Origin: an uncultured Bacteroides sp.
GTDB lineage: Bacteria > Bacteroidota > Bacteroidia > Bacteroidales > Bacteroidaceae
Assembly (NCBI RefSeq): GCF_963677685.1
Contig: NZ_OY782185.1
Coordinates: forward strand, 1 to 64,000
Reading direction: 5' to 3'
DNA: 64,000 bases
This document shows, piece by piece, positions 1 to 8,494 of this stretch. Every line of letters begins with the position of its first letter. Positions within the stretch are counted from its first letter, which is position 1. The position numbers and the translations under genes are program-made. Under the pieces are notes generated by a model. The model saw only the letters and a program-made list of their open reading frames with translations, did no database searches and had not been told where the DNA came from.

Positions 1-1
1 A

Positions 2-145
2 AAAGATGCATTGACAGGAGGAGAAATATCGATCATTGAATATTTTACAGAAGTGACCGTTATTTATCAAAGCAAGTTAAACTATGTTCAATTAGAAAAT
101 CGCTACCAAAAAGTGATAGCAAATCTATATAAAAATGAATTATAA
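2..145 (+). CDS. C-terminal end of a TolC-like outer membrane efflux protein (partial)
   Basis: Reading frame 2 is open from the window edge to a TAA at 143-145 and gives the last 47 residues of a protein. The stretch GGEISIIEYFTEV followed by a helix ending in ANLYKNEL resembles the C-terminal coiled-coil end of TolC/CusC-type outer membrane factors of Bacteroidetes, where a GE-S-LEYF motif followed by a helix ending in LYKYEL is common. These proteins form the outer membrane channel of RND and ABC efflux pumps. The rest of the gene lies outside the window, so the assignment rests on a short tail. Its stop overlaps the stop of the convergent rsmF-like gene by 6 bp. Confidence 0.6.
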   Translation, partial: KDALTGGEISIIEYFTEVTVIYQSKLNYVQLENRYQKVIANLYKNEL

Positions 146-1555
146 GATTCGTATATCCTGAGGGAGATATCCGCTACGAATACGCCATTCCTGGGGATAT
201 AAATTATTGGAACGATTACCTATATTCTTTACAAACCCTAAAGGAACATTTTTATATTTCAATAAAACATAACCACGAGGAGCCGTCTCGCTTATCGAGA
301 CGGTTTCCTTTCTCAAATAAGTAATCGCCTGCTCATAAGTCACTTCTTCACACGGAAAACGATCTAGACATAACAATTGATTCATAGCAAGTCCGTGTGC
401 CGGAATAATATCTTTTCCCTTAATCTGACCTAACGGAACACCTGCATGAACAATGCGTAGGCCTCGCTGCAAGATGTTCAATTCTTCAACATACTGTTTG
501 GAAAAAGCTGAAATAAAACCTGCATTTTCACTCAGTTGATACTCCTCTTGATTAACAAGCCACCCTTTGATACTTTCAACAAACTGTTTAAAGGAAGAAT
601 CCTTTTTGGAACCTTTATCCTTTTTAAATATAGATTTTCGTGAAGTAGAAAATGACTGAACAGAAGAATCTTCCTCCGGCTTCCTTAACACTGCAAGAAA
701 AAAGCCCTCCCCTCTTGTTCGGTAAGGCAAAAATCGGTATACAGGAAAATCAAGACCTAATAAATTATCGGTAATATTCCATTCATCGGATACATCCACT
801 TTCAAAGAAATAGCGCCAAACTCTTGCTGTATCCAATGAATGTTTTCTTCATTTTCTTTGGTATTATAAGTACACGTGCTATAAATAAGTATCCCACCAG
901 GCTTAAGACTCGGCCAGATATCAGCAATAATACGTTGTTGACGTTGACGACAGATTTCGACATTATTCAAGCTCCACTCTTCAATAGCTGTAGCATCCTT
1001 ACGAAACATTCCTTCGCCGGAACAAGGTACATCAGCCAAAATAACATCAAAAAAAGAAGGAAGATCTGAAAAGTCAGCCGGATCGTTATTTGTTACAACA
1101 ATATTTGGACTTCCCCATTTCGTAAGATTCTCTACCAAGATTTTGGAACGTGAACGAATCACTTCATTAGCAACAAGCAAGCTCCCCTCGGGCAAAGCAC
1201 TACAAGCATTTGTGGATTTTCCTCCAGGTGCTGCACATAAATCTAACATCACAACAGGTTCTTGAATATACTGCCGCAGCACTCTGTCTAGAAACATTGA
1301 TGAGGCTTCTTGTACATAATAAGAACCAGCATGAAAAAGAGGGTCAAAAGTAAAAGTAAGACGTTCGGGAAGATAATAACCTGTAGCACACCAAGGAACC
1401 GGTTGCAAATTATTCGTTAAATCATTAGTTGTCTTCAAACGGTTCAGCCGAATACTAACAGGAGAATCCAGTTTCAAAGCTTCAACTAACTCTCCATAAT
1501 TTGCATCTCCTAAAAGAGCATGCGTATAAGCTATAAAATCAGAAGGTAAATTCAT
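140..1555 (-). CDS. rRNA (cytosine-C5-)-methyltransferase, RsmF/NOL1-NOP2-sun family
   Basis: SAM-dependent m5C methyltransferase of the RsmF type, acting on 16S rRNA in ribosome assembly. The SAM-binding motif LDLCAAPGGK is at residues 104-113, motif IV DVPCSGEGM at 175-183 with Cys178, and motif VI YSTCTYNTKENEEN carries the second conserved Cys, Cys228. The C-terminal third (HAGVPLGQIKG, then PLGFVKNIGNRSNNLYP) matches the RsmF RNA-binding C-terminal domain. I use the ATG at 1555 (MNLPSDF, 471 residues). The frame runs open to 1606, but the added 17 residues look unlike the family N-terminus. The gene is single and convergent with the TolC-like gene, their stop codons overlapping. The exact modified base cannot be read from sequence. 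Confidence 0.9.
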   Translation of the reverse strand: MNLPSDFIAYTHALLGDANYGELVEALKLDSPVSIRLNRLKTTNDLTNNLQPVPWCATGYYLPERLTFTFDPLFHAGSYYVQEASSMFLDRVLRQYIQEPVVMLDLCAAPGGKSTNACSALPEGSLLVANEVIRSRSKILVENLTKWGSPNIVVTNNDPADFSDLPSFFDVILADVPCSGEGMFRKDATAIEEWSLNNVEICRQRQQRIIADIWPSLKPGGILIYSTCTYNTKENEENIHWIQQEFGAISLKVDVSDEWNITDNLLGLDFPVYRFLPYRTRGEGFFLAVLRKPEEDSSVQSFSTSRKSIFKKDKGSKKDSSFKQFVESIKGWLVNQEEYQLSENAGFISAFSKQYVEELNILQRGLRIVHAGVPLGQIKGKDIIPAHGLAMNQLLCLDRFPCEEVTYEQAITYLRKETVSISETAPRGYVLLKYKNVPLGFVKNIGNRSNNLYPQEWRIRSGYLPQDIRIL

Positions 1556-1667
1556 TTTTGTTCCTTTAAAAAGTGCAAATATGAAAAATAATTCTTCTCT
1601 TTGCAACTTTCGATATCAGTTACTACGTCTAACAGACAAGAAAAGAATAATAAAAAGGTATAAGAAT

Positions 1668-2366
1668 ATGAAACGAATGATCATTGCTATAATGGTAGCA
1701 GTTATTTTCTGCACATTAGCACTAGCCCAAAAGAGAACTCAGGTTCTCAAAGACAGCATAGAACAAGCAAAAACTACAGCAAGTCAAACAGAACAAACAA
1801 CGAACGATGAAGATTCTGACACAACTATTGTTACCGATTGGCAAGATACGCCGGATAGTTCTTCAGCACATGCAAACTTTAATTCATCCCATGATGACAA
1901 CTTCCCTTTCAACATGATGGGGGGAAACTTTGGAGCGAGTAGTATGCTAGTTCCCATTGTAGCGATTATTATGATATTCGGATTGCCCGTATTTGTCATT
2001 TTCATTGCTTTCTTCTTTAAATATAAAAGTAAGAAAGCGAAATATAGATTAGTAGAGCAGGCACTTGCAGCCGGGCAACCTATACCTGAGAGTATCTTTA
2101 AAGAACAAATGGAAAATAACAATACTCGGGTAAAAGGAATTAAAAATGCTTTTTTAGGTTTCGGACTCTTCATCTTTCTTTGGGCACTAACTGGCGAATT
2201 TGGTCTAGGATGTGTCGGATTACTAATAATGTTCACCGGACTTGGACAGATAGTTATCCATTATACACAGAAATCTTCATCAACTCAAAATCCGTATGCG
2301 GAACAAATAAAGATACAGAAATATAAAGAGGAAAATATAGACGAGAAGTTCTCTGAAAAAGAATGA
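1668..2366 (+). CDS. DUF6249 family membrane protein, first gene of an ECF sigma cassette
   Basis: 232-residue membrane protein of unknown function. It starts with a hydrophobic export segment (residues 1-21, ending LALAQ), then a Ser/Thr/Asp-rich linker to about residue 85. A membrane segment follows at about 93-118, a short cytosolic piece with AAGQPIPESIF, and two more hydrophobic segments at about 159-199. This layout matches DUF6249 proteins, which in Bacteroides usually sit next to a sigma-70 gene. I chose ATG 1668 because the upstream 29 residues are basic and unlike an export signal. The stop overlaps the start of the sigma factor gene (ATGA), so the two are translationally coupled. 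A role in signalling to the sigma factor is inference. Confidence 0.75.
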   Translation: MKRMIIAIMVAVIFCTLALAQKRTQVLKDSIEQAKTTASQTEQTTNDEDSDTTIVTDWQDTPDSSSAHANFNSSHDDNFPFNMMGGNFGASSMLVPIVAIIMIFGLPVFVIFIAFFFKYKSKKAKYRLVEQALAAGQPIPESIFKEQMENNNTRVKGIKNAFLGFGLFIFLWALTGEFGLGCVGLLIMFTGLGQIVIHYTQKSSSTQNPYAEQIKIQKYKEENIDEKFSEKE

Positions 2367-2911
2367 GCCAACTCAATGACATATCGTTGGTAGCACAGGT
2401 CGTGGTGTTTAAAAACACCAGGGCCTTTGATCAGTTAGTAAAAAAATATCAGTCGCCTGTCAGGCGTTTTTTTCTAAACCTGACATGCGGTGACAGCGAA
2501 TTAAGTGACGACTTAGCACAAGATACTTTTATAAAAGCTTATACCAATATTGCCTCATTTAAGAATTTATCAAGTTTCTCTACCTGGCTCTATCGTATTG
2601 CATATAATATATTTTATGACTATATTCGCAGCCGGAAAGAAACGACTAACCTCGAACCTAGAGAGATAGATCCGTTATATAGCACAGAACAAAAAAATAT
2701 TGGTGAGAAGATGGATATCTACGAATCAATGAAGGTGCTAAAGGAAATAGAAAGAACCTGTATCACACTATTCTATATGGAAGATACCAGTATAGATAAA
2801 ATTGCAGGAATTATAGGATGCCCGGCTGGAACAGTGAAATCTCACTTGTCCAGAGGCAAAGAAAAGTTAGCAACGTATTTAAAACAAAACGGTTATGATG
2901 GAAAAGGATGA
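2363..2911 (+). CDS. ECF-type sigma-70 family RNA polymerase sigma factor
   Basis: 182-residue group 4 sigma factor. Region 2 runs from about residue 22 to 90 (LSDDLAQDTFIKAY, then FSTWLYRIAYNIFYDYIRS) and region 4 from about 133 to 175 (KIAGIIGCPAGTVKSHLSRG, a helix-turn-helix that would contact the -35/-33 promoter element). Length and lack of other regions fit the ECF class. It overlaps the upstream DUF6249 gene by 4 bp and the downstream DUF5056 gene by 17 bp, so the three are one tight unit. The target genes cannot be read from the sequence. Confidence 0.93.
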   Translation: MSQLNDISLVAQVVVFKNTRAFDQLVKKYQSPVRRFFLNLTCGDSELSDDLAQDTFIKAYTNIASFKNLSSFSTWLYRIAYNIFYDYIRSRKETTNLEPREIDPLYSTEQKNIGEKMDIYESMKVLKEIERTCITLFYMEDTSIDKIAGIIGCPAGTVKSHLSRGKEKLATYLKQNGYDGKG

Positions 2912-3221
2912 CATGTTATTGAATCAATTTTTCAACACACAGAAAAAAGAGATAGAAGATAACGGATTTAGCCGTCGGGTGATGCGCAAGTTACCAAACC
3001 GCACCAAATATCTATCAAAATTATGGGTTTCATTCTGCACAGCCTTAGCGTTAATTCTGTTCTTCACAATGAACGGTTTACAGCTTATGACTAATGCTTT
3101 ACGAGAAATATTTACTTCACTCATTCAACACGGAATTGAGAATCTAGATCCCAAGTCTCTGTTGATAGCAGTGGTCGTGATCCTCTTTTTATGCCTGCGC
3201 AAAGTTTGCACAATGGCTTAA
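2895..3221 (+). CDS. DUF5056-type small membrane protein, candidate anti-sigma factor
   Basis: 108 residues. A soluble N-terminal part (residues 1-42, with NGFSRRVMRKLPNR) is followed by a membrane segment at about 44-63 and another at about 88-101. This resembles Bacteroides DUF5056 proteins, found directly downstream of ECF sigma genes. It starts inside the sigma gene (17 bp overlap). A cytosolic N-terminus plus membrane anchor next to an ECF factor is the classical layout of an anti-sigma factor, but no zinc-binding anti-sigma motif (HxxxCxxC) is visible, so this role is inferred from position only. Confidence 0.7.
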   Translation: MMEKDDMLLNQFFNTQKKEIEDNGFSRRVMRKLPNRTKYLSKLWVSFCTALALILFFTMNGLQLMTNALREIFTSLIQHGIENLDPKSLLIAVVVILFLCLRKVCTMA

Positions 3222-4543
3222 TTTATTATAAATTCAAGGTATTATACATTTTGGTCAATCGAAAGTTCTCTTTAAACATACAGATTTTTATTCTCACTCT
3301 TTTGCTCACAACAATTTCTCTAAATGTTTGCGGGCAAAAGAGTGATTCTTTGAATACTACCCTATCTGAGAAAATATACAGCGATTCTACTGTCATTCAT
3401 TATTTAAAAGAATTGGATATTCCTATCGGAGTAAAAAATCAAACTAAATTATTAAAAAGCGGAAAAGAAAAATTCTTAGATCTTTTCAAAGAAATACGAA
3501 AAGCGAAACACTATATACACTTAGAATATTTCAACTTCCGCAATGATTCGATAGCAAATACACTTTTTGATCTACTTACCTTTAAAGCTAAACAAGGGGT
3601 CAAAATACGCATCCTTTATGACGCATTTGGTAATTGGTCGAACAATAAACCTTTGCAAAAAGAAAAATTAGATTCTATACGTCACCATGGTATAGAGATC
3701 GTAAAATTTGACCCTTTCAGATTTCCTTATATTAATCATGCTTTTCATAGAGACCATAGAAAAATTGTTATTATTGATGGCGAAGTGGCTTACCTAGGCG
3801 GTATGAATGTTGCAGACTACTATATCAAAGGATTGCCAAAAATCGGTCCTTGGAGAGATATGCATATGCGTATCAAGGGGGATGCTGTAAAGTACATTCA
3901 AGATATTTTTCTTACCATGTGGAACACTACTACTAAACAAAAAATCCATGGGAAAGAGTATTATCCAGACAATGAAAAAGAATATAATAGCTACCATGAA
4001 ACAGTAGCCATAGTAGATAGAGCACCTCGAAAAACCCCGCAAAAATTAAGACGCGTATATGCACAAAGCATTCGCTCGGCACAACAATGCATACAAATAG
4101 TCAATCCATATTTCGTTCCGACCCACTCCATCAGACAAGCTCTAAAAGATGCACTCAAACGAGGAATTAGAGTTGAAATTATGGTTTCTGCAAAATCGGA
4201 TATTCCTTTTACTCCCGAAGCAACATTTTACTTTGTACACGACCTCATGAAAAGAGGAGCACATATCTATTTATTTAATAAAGGATTCCATCATTCTAAA
4301 ATAATGATGGTCGATAGTACATTTTGTACCGTTGGCTCGGCAAACTTAAACAGTCGGAGTTTGAGGTATGATTACGAAACGAACGCATTCATATTTGACG
4401 GTAAAACCACAAAAGAGCTTAACAACCTTTTTGAGGCAGATAAAAGGAACAGTACTCTGTTAACCCCCGAAAGATGGAAACAACGTTCTAAATGGAAACG
4501 TATGGTGGGATGGTTTGCCAATCTCCTTACTCCATTTATCTAA
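3191..4543 (+). CDS. Phospholipase D family protein, cardiolipin-synthase-like
   Basis: 450-residue protein with two PLD/HKD motifs: HRKIVIID (His189, Lys191, Asp196) and HSKIMMVD (His368, Lys370, Asp375), each followed by a GGMN or GSANLNSRS segment as in bacterial cardiolipin synthases. These enzymes join two phosphatidylglycerols, or phosphatidylglycerol and phosphatidylethanolamine, at the membrane. Instead of the usual two N-terminal membrane helices there is one hydrophobic segment (about residues 28-48), which may be a signal peptide, so the catalytic part could be periplasmic. The only ATG start (3191) overlaps DUF5056 by 31 bp. A TTG at 3251 is an alternative. Substrate is inferred from family. 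Confidence 0.85.
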   Translation: MPAQSLHNGLIYYKFKVLYILVNRKFSLNIQIFILTLLLTTISLNVCGQKSDSLNTTLSEKIYSDSTVIHYLKELDIPIGVKNQTKLLKSGKEKFLDLFKEIRKAKHYIHLEYFNFRNDSIANTLFDLLTFKAKQGVKIRILYDAFGNWSNNKPLQKEKLDSIRHHGIEIVKFDPFRFPYINHAFHRDHRKIVIIDGEVAYLGGMNVADYYIKGLPKIGPWRDMHMRIKGDAVKYIQDIFLTMWNTTTKQKIHGKEYYPDNEKEYNSYHETVAIVDRAPRKTPQKLRRVYAQSIRSAQQCIQIVNPYFVPTHSIRQALKDALKRGIRVEIMVSAKSDIPFTPEATFYFVHDLMKRGAHIYLFNKGFHHSKIMMVDSTFCTVGSANLNSRSLRYDYETNAFIFDGKTTKELNNLFEADKRNSTLLTPERWKQRSKWKRMVGWFANLLTPFI

Positions 4544-4587
4544 GAAATTAAATATCTTCAATTCTATTTTTTTTAAAACATTCTATT

Positions 4588-4595
4588 TACATTTG
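4588..4595 (+). promoter_or_regulatory. -7 box of a Bacteroidetes promoter for thyA-folA
   Basis: TACATTTG matches the Bacteroidetes -7 consensus TAnnTTTG and lies 26 bp before the thyA start. No good -33 TTTG is visible at the expected distance. Confidence 0.5.
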
Positions 4596-4621
4596 CAAGA
4601 AATGTGAAGGAACAAAAGAAC

Positions 4622-5416
4622 ATGAAACAGTATCTGGAATTACTCGACAAAGTGCTAAAAGAGGGTGTGAAGAAGGAAGACCGTACCGGAACCGGAACGA
4701 TTAGCATTTTTGGTCATCAAATGCGCTTTGATTTAAAAGATGGCTTTCCTTGCCTTACGACAAAAAAACTCCACCTGAAATCAATAATATATGAACTTTT
4801 ATGGTTCCTAAAGGGAGATACCAATGTTAAGTATTTACAAGACAATGGTGTACGTATATGGAATGAATGGGCAGACGACAAAGGAGATTTAGGGCATATA
4901 TATGGATACCAGTGGCGTTCATGGCCTAACTACAATGGAGGAAGCACTGACCAGATAACAGAAATTATTGATGCCATAAAAAAAACGCCAAACTCACGTC
5001 GTATGTTAGTTAGTGCATGGAATGTAGCTGATATAGATAATATGAACCTCCCTCCATGTCATATTCTTTTCCAATTCTATGTGGCTAATGGACGATTAAG
5101 CATGCAACTTTACCAACGCAGCGCAGATATCTTTTTGGGAGTACCCTTTAATATTGCGTCGTATGCACTTCTATTACAAATGATGGCTCAAGTAACAGGT
5201 TTAGAAGCAGGAGAATTCATTCACACACTAGGAGATGCTCATATTTATCTAAACCATTTAGAACAAGTTAAACTCCAGTTAACACGCGAACCTCGCAGTC
5301 TCCCTCAAATGAAAATGAACCCAGATATCAAAAATATCTTCAATTTCAACTATGAGGATTTTGAACTAATAAATTATAATCCGCATCCACATATTGCAGG
5401 AAAAGTATCTATCTAA
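4622..5416 (+). CDS. thyA: Thymidylate synthase
   Basis: Makes dTMP from dUMP with methylenetetrahydrofolate as methyl donor and reductant, giving dihydrofolate. The protein is 264 residues from ATG 4622, the same length as E. coli ThyA, and its catalytic Cys in [10 protein letters not shown] falls at position 146 as in that enzyme. DRTGTGT near the N-terminus, [20 protein letters not shown] and GDAHIYLNH are family signatures. An upstream in-frame ATG (4604) would add six residues and is less likely. It is followed 13 bp later by folA, which recycles the dihydrofolate produced here, so the two are a functional operon. Confidence 0.98.
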   Translation: MKQYLELLDKVLKEGVKKEDRTGTGTISIFGHQMRFDLKDGFPCLTTKKLHLKSIIYELLWFLKGDTNVKYLQDNGVRIWNEWADDKGDLGHIYGYQWRSWPNYNGGSTDQITEIIDAIKKTPNSRRMLVSAWNVADIDNMNLPPCHILFQFYVANGRLSMQLYQRSADIFLGVPFNIASYALLLQMMAQVTGLEAGEFIHTLGDAHIYLNHLEQVKLQLTREPRSLPQMKMNPDIKNIFNFNYEDFELINYNPHPHIAGKVSI

Positions 5417-5429
5417 TAGCAATCAGTAC

Positions 5430-5927
5430 ATGACTAACATAACAATTATAGCCGCCGTAGATAAAAATATGGGTATCGGTTTTCAAAACAAACTATTGTT
5501 TTGGCTTCCTAATGATTTAAAGCATTTCAAAACCTTAACAACCGGCCATACAATAATTATGGGTAGAAAAACATTCGAATCTCTTCCAAACGGTCCTCTT
5601 CCAAATAGGAGAAACATTGTTATTTCCACCAATCAAATACTCAAGATCAGTGGAGCAGATGTCTTTTCGTCATTAGAAGAAGCTATTGAAAGCTGTAAAA
5701 AAGAAGAAGAAGAAATATATATTATAGGAGGAGAAAGTATTTACAAACAATCGTTACCAATTGCCAACAAACTATGCCTTACTGAAATAGATAGCGAAGC
5801 AAAAAATATTGATGCCTTCTTCCCTACAATCGATAAATCTAACTGGAAGGAAGTAAGCAGGGAAGTTCATCCGAAAGATGATAAACATCCCTACTCTTAT
5901 TCTTTTGTCAACTATATTAAACGATAA
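5430..5927 (+). CDS. folA: Dihydrofolate reductase
   Basis: NADPH-dependent reduction of dihydrofolate to tetrahydrofolate. 165 residues from ATG 5430. Signatures: AAVDKNMGIGFQNKLLFWLPND (substrate and Met20 loop region with Trp and Asp), GHTIIMGRKTFESLP (NADP-binding) and IIGGESIYKQ. It lies 13 bp after thyA and closes the thymidylate cycle. Its stop is only 2 bp from the stop of the convergent lrp-like gene, with no room for a separate terminator. Confidence 0.97.
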   Translation: MTNITIIAAVDKNMGIGFQNKLLFWLPNDLKHFKTLTTGHTIIMGRKTFESLPNGPLPNRRNIVISTNQILKISGADVFSSLEEAIESCKKEEEEIYIIGGESIYKQSLPIANKLCLTEIDSEAKNIDAFFPTIDKSNWKEVSREVHPKDDKHPYSYSFVNYIKR

Positions 5928-5929
5928 AA

Positions 5930-6406
5930 TTAATCCTCATCGACATCTACAACAATAGGCATCTGTCTCTTAATAGCCTCGTGGAAAGAGATCAGAGTTT
6001 CCGTACGCGCCAATCCCAAGGGTTGTAATTTATCATGTATCACACTCAAGAGATGATGATTATTCCTTGCATATATTTTTATGAACATATCGTACTGCCC
6101 TGTAGTAAAATGACATTCAACAACCTCCGGTATTTTTTCAAGAGCCCTACTTACAGAATCAAAAGATTCAGGATCTTTCAAATATAACCCGATATAGGCA
6201 CAAGTTTCATAACCGATCTTCTCAGGATCTATTACATACTCAGAGCCTTTCAATATGCCTAAATTAGTGAGCTTTTGTATCCTTTGATGAATTGCTGCCC
6301 CAGATACATTACAAGCTCTTGCTACTTCCAAAAATGGAATACGAGCATTCCCTGCGATCAATTTTAGAATCTGTTCATCCAAAGAATCTAATTGATGATG
6401 TCCCAT
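5930..6406 (-). CDS. Lrp/AsnC family transcriptional regulator
   Basis: 158 residues from ATG 6406. The N-terminal AsnC-type winged helix (LDEQILKLIAGNARIPFLEV, then HQRIQKLTNLGILKG) is followed by an RAM ligand-binding domain (CAYIGLYLKD, then EVVECHFTTGQYDMFIKIYA). Such proteins form octamers, bind amino acids and control amino-acid metabolism and transport. No target is evident nearby: the divergent neighbour is an M64 peptidase across 211 bp, which could be a target, but this is only inferred from position. Confidence 0.93.
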   Translation of the reverse strand: MGHHQLDSLDEQILKLIAGNARIPFLEVARACNVSGAAIHQRIQKLTNLGILKGSEYVIDPEKIGYETCAYIGLYLKDPESFDSVSRALEKIPEVVECHFTTGQYDMFIKIYARNNHHLLSVIHDKLQPLGLARTETLISFHEAIKRQMPIVVDVDED

Positions 6407-6464
6407 TTGAATAAATTTAAATAAGTTGAAATAAAGCACATTGCATTTTTTCGCAATGAATATG

Positions 6465-6472
6465 CAAAGTTA
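6465..6472 (-). promoter_or_regulatory. -7 box for the lrp-like gene
   Basis: On the minus strand TAACTTTG, a full match to TAnnTTTG, 58 bp before the start codon. No clear -33 element at the usual spacing. Confidence 0.45.
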
Positions 6473-6584
6473 ATCATTTTCCCTGCATAAATAATACAAT
6501 TTATCACTTTTATTTATAGAAATCAAATAGTTCAACAGAGAAAAGAAAAATATTATTTTGGTTCTCTCACTCAAAGCAATGTTT

Positions 6585-6592
6585 TATCTTTG
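6585..6592 (+). promoter_or_regulatory. -7 box for the M64 peptidase/GNAT unit
   Basis: TATCTTTG fits TAnnTTTG and lies 25 bp before the start. A TTTG at 6557-6560 is upstream, but its 24-bp gap is longer than the usual 19-21. Confidence 0.45.
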
Positions 6593-6617
6593 TTACGGAC
6601 ATAAATATTATACAATC

Positions 6618-7901
6618 ATGAAAGTATCAACACTACTCATTACTCTCTTATTCTTATCTGTATGCGTACAAGCCCAGAACTTTGAAGAATATTTCATTAA
6701 TAAAAGTCTAAGAATGGATTATGTATTCACAGGTAACTTCAATAAACAACAGATATCTCTGAAAGAATTGTCTCAATTGCCTTCATGGGCAGGTAAAAGA
6801 CATCATTTATCAACAGTTCCCTTACTAGGAAACGGAGAAGTTATAATGAGAGACGTGAAGACTCAAAAATGTATTTACAAGATGTCCTTTTCATCTCTAT
6901 TTCAAGAATGGCTATCCACTGATCAGGCAAAAACAATTTCAAGAAGCTTTGAAAACACCTATATCCTCCCATATCCAATAGCACCTGTTGAAGTGGAAAT
7001 ATCACTTTTTTATGCTGTTAATAAAGTCGCAGCTTCAATGAAAACGATCATCAACCCCAAAGATATACTTATTAAACAGAAAGGTTTAACGCACATCACT
7101 CCTCACAAATATTTAATAAAAAACGGAGATGAAAAAGAATGTATCGATATTGCTATCCTAGCTGAAGGATATACTTCTACAGAAATGAACCTCTTTTACC
7201 AAGATGCCGAAATAGCCTGTGAAAGTATATTTTCACATGAACCTTTCAAATCGATGAAGAAAAAGTTTAATGTTGTTGCTGTTGCTAGCCCTTCTGTTGA
7301 CAGCGGCGTAAGCATTCCCCATCTCAAAGAGTGGAAAGAAACAGCTTTTGGCTCTCATTTCGATACGTTTTATTCTAAAAGATACCTTACTTCAACACAT
7401 CTTAGTGCCATACACGATGCGTTAGCAGGAATCCCATATGAACACATCATCATATTGGCTAATACAGAACAATACGGTGGTGGAGGGGTCTATAATGCAT
7501 TTACATTAACAACCGCTCATCACAGTAAATTTCGTCCTGTAGTAGTGCATGAATTTGGACATAGCTTTGGGGGATTAGCCGACGAATATTTTTATGACGG
7601 AGATGTGATGGACAACACTTATCCACTAAACGTTGAGCCATGGGAACCTAATATCACCACGCAAGTAGATTTTGCTTCAAAATGGAAAGATATGCTTGAA
7701 AAAGATACTCCTATACCTACTCCAATAGCAGAGAAGGAAAAATACCCTATCGGGGTTTATGAAGGAGCAGGATATTCGGCTAAAGGTATCTACCGCGGAA
7801 GCTATGATTGCCGAATGCGTACCAATGAATGTCCTGCATTTTGTCCTATATGTCAACGAGCTTTAAAAAGACTTATCAATTTTTATACGCAAGACAAATG
7901 A
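6618..7901 (+). CDS. Secreted M64 family (IgA-peptidase-like) metallopeptidase
   Basis: 427 residues from ATG 6618. Signal peptide at residues 1-20 (MKVSTLLITLLF to VQAQ) directs it to the periplasm or outside. The zinc site HEFGHSFGGLADEY begins at His311 (ligands His311 and His315, catalytic Glu312), the form seen in peptidase family M64, named for the Clostridium ramosum IgA protease. The N-terminal part matches the M64 N-domain. Whether it cleaves IgA cannot be told; many Bacteroides homologues have no known substrate. Its TGA overlaps the ATG of the following GNAT gene. Confidence 0.9.
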   Translation: MKVSTLLITLLFLSVCVQAQNFEEYFINKSLRMDYVFTGNFNKQQISLKELSQLPSWAGKRHHLSTVPLLGNGEVIMRDVKTQKCIYKMSFSSLFQEWLSTDQAKTISRSFENTYILPYPIAPVEVEISLFYAVNKVAASMKTIINPKDILIKQKGLTHITPHKYLIKNGDEKECIDIAILAEGYTSTEMNLFYQDAEIACESIFSHEPFKSMKKKFNVVAVASPSVDSGVSIPHLKEWKETAFGSHFDTFYSKRYLTSTHLSAIHDALAGIPYEHIIILANTEQYGGGGVYNAFTLTTAHHSKFRPVVVHEFGHSFGGLADEYFYDGDVMDNTYPLNVEPWEPNITTQVDFASKWKDMLEKDTPIPTPIAEKEKYPIGVYEGAGYSAKGIYRGSYDCRMRTNECPAFCPICQRALKRLINFYTQDK

Positions 7902-8437
7902 CAGAATTGCTTAAAATAGAAAGAATACAAAAAGCAAATTCTAAAAACTATAATTATATGGAGAAGCTTTTAGTGGAAGCATTTCCTATCGATGAATATA
8001 GGGATTTAGATTCCATGAGATTATACACAGATGAAGTGACTGATTTTCACAACAATATAATAACAGACAATAATATTCCAATAGGAATTATTACCTATTG
8101 GAATCTAATAGACTTCTACTACATTGAACACTTCGCTATTGATACAAAACATAGAAATAAAGGATATGGAAACAGAGTATTAAAAGTTATATCCAAGAAA
8201 ATCAATCGACCCATTATATTAGAAGTAGAACTTCCTGAGAATGAGATGGCGAAACGAAGAATCAAATTCTATGAACAAGCTGGTTTTACTATTCTTCAGA
8301 GAAATTACCATCAACCTCCATACAGAAAAGAAGGTAAAAGAATACCCATGTATTTAATGATATCAGGTGATCTTAAGCAGACAATATTACCTGAGTTAGC
8401 AGAAAAAAGAATCCATAAAAAGATATATAATACCTAA
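7898..8437 (+). CDS. GNAT family N-acetyltransferase
   Basis: 179 residues from ATG 7898, overlapping the upstream peptidase stop as ATGA. The acetyl-CoA binding motif A is visible as IEHFAIDTKHRNKGYGNRVL (around residues 74-93), followed by LEVELPENEMAKRR and FYEQAGF. These are typical of GNAT acetyltransferases. The acceptor is unknown. The tight overlap with a secreted peptidase suggests coordinated expression, but no functional link is established. Confidence 0.85.
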   Translation: MTELLKIERIQKANSKNYNYMEKLLVEAFPIDEYRDLDSMRLYTDEVTDFHNNIITDNNIPIGIITYWNLIDFYYIEHFAIDTKHRNKGYGNRVLKVISKKINRPIILEVELPENEMAKRRIKFYEQAGFTILQRNYHQPPYRKEGKRIPMYLMISGDLKQTILPELAEKRIHKKIYNT

Positions 8438-8439
8438 AT

Positions 8440-8475
8440 AAAAAGAGCTACTTGTTTTGCAAGTAGCTCTTTTTA
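8440..8475. terminator. Bidirectional intrinsic terminator
   Basis: Perfect stem AAAAAGAGCTACTTG / CAAGTAGCTCTTTTT with a 5-nt loop, between the convergent GNAT and exbD genes. A-run and T-run on opposite sides let it work in both directions. Confidence 0.9.
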
Positions 8476-8494
8476 TCAAAAGAAAATAATATTT

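Noticed and set aside
1784..2236. 150-codon open frame on the minus strand
   Set aside because: Antisense to the DUF6249 gene, whose signal peptide, membrane helices and coupling to the sigma gene show the true strand.
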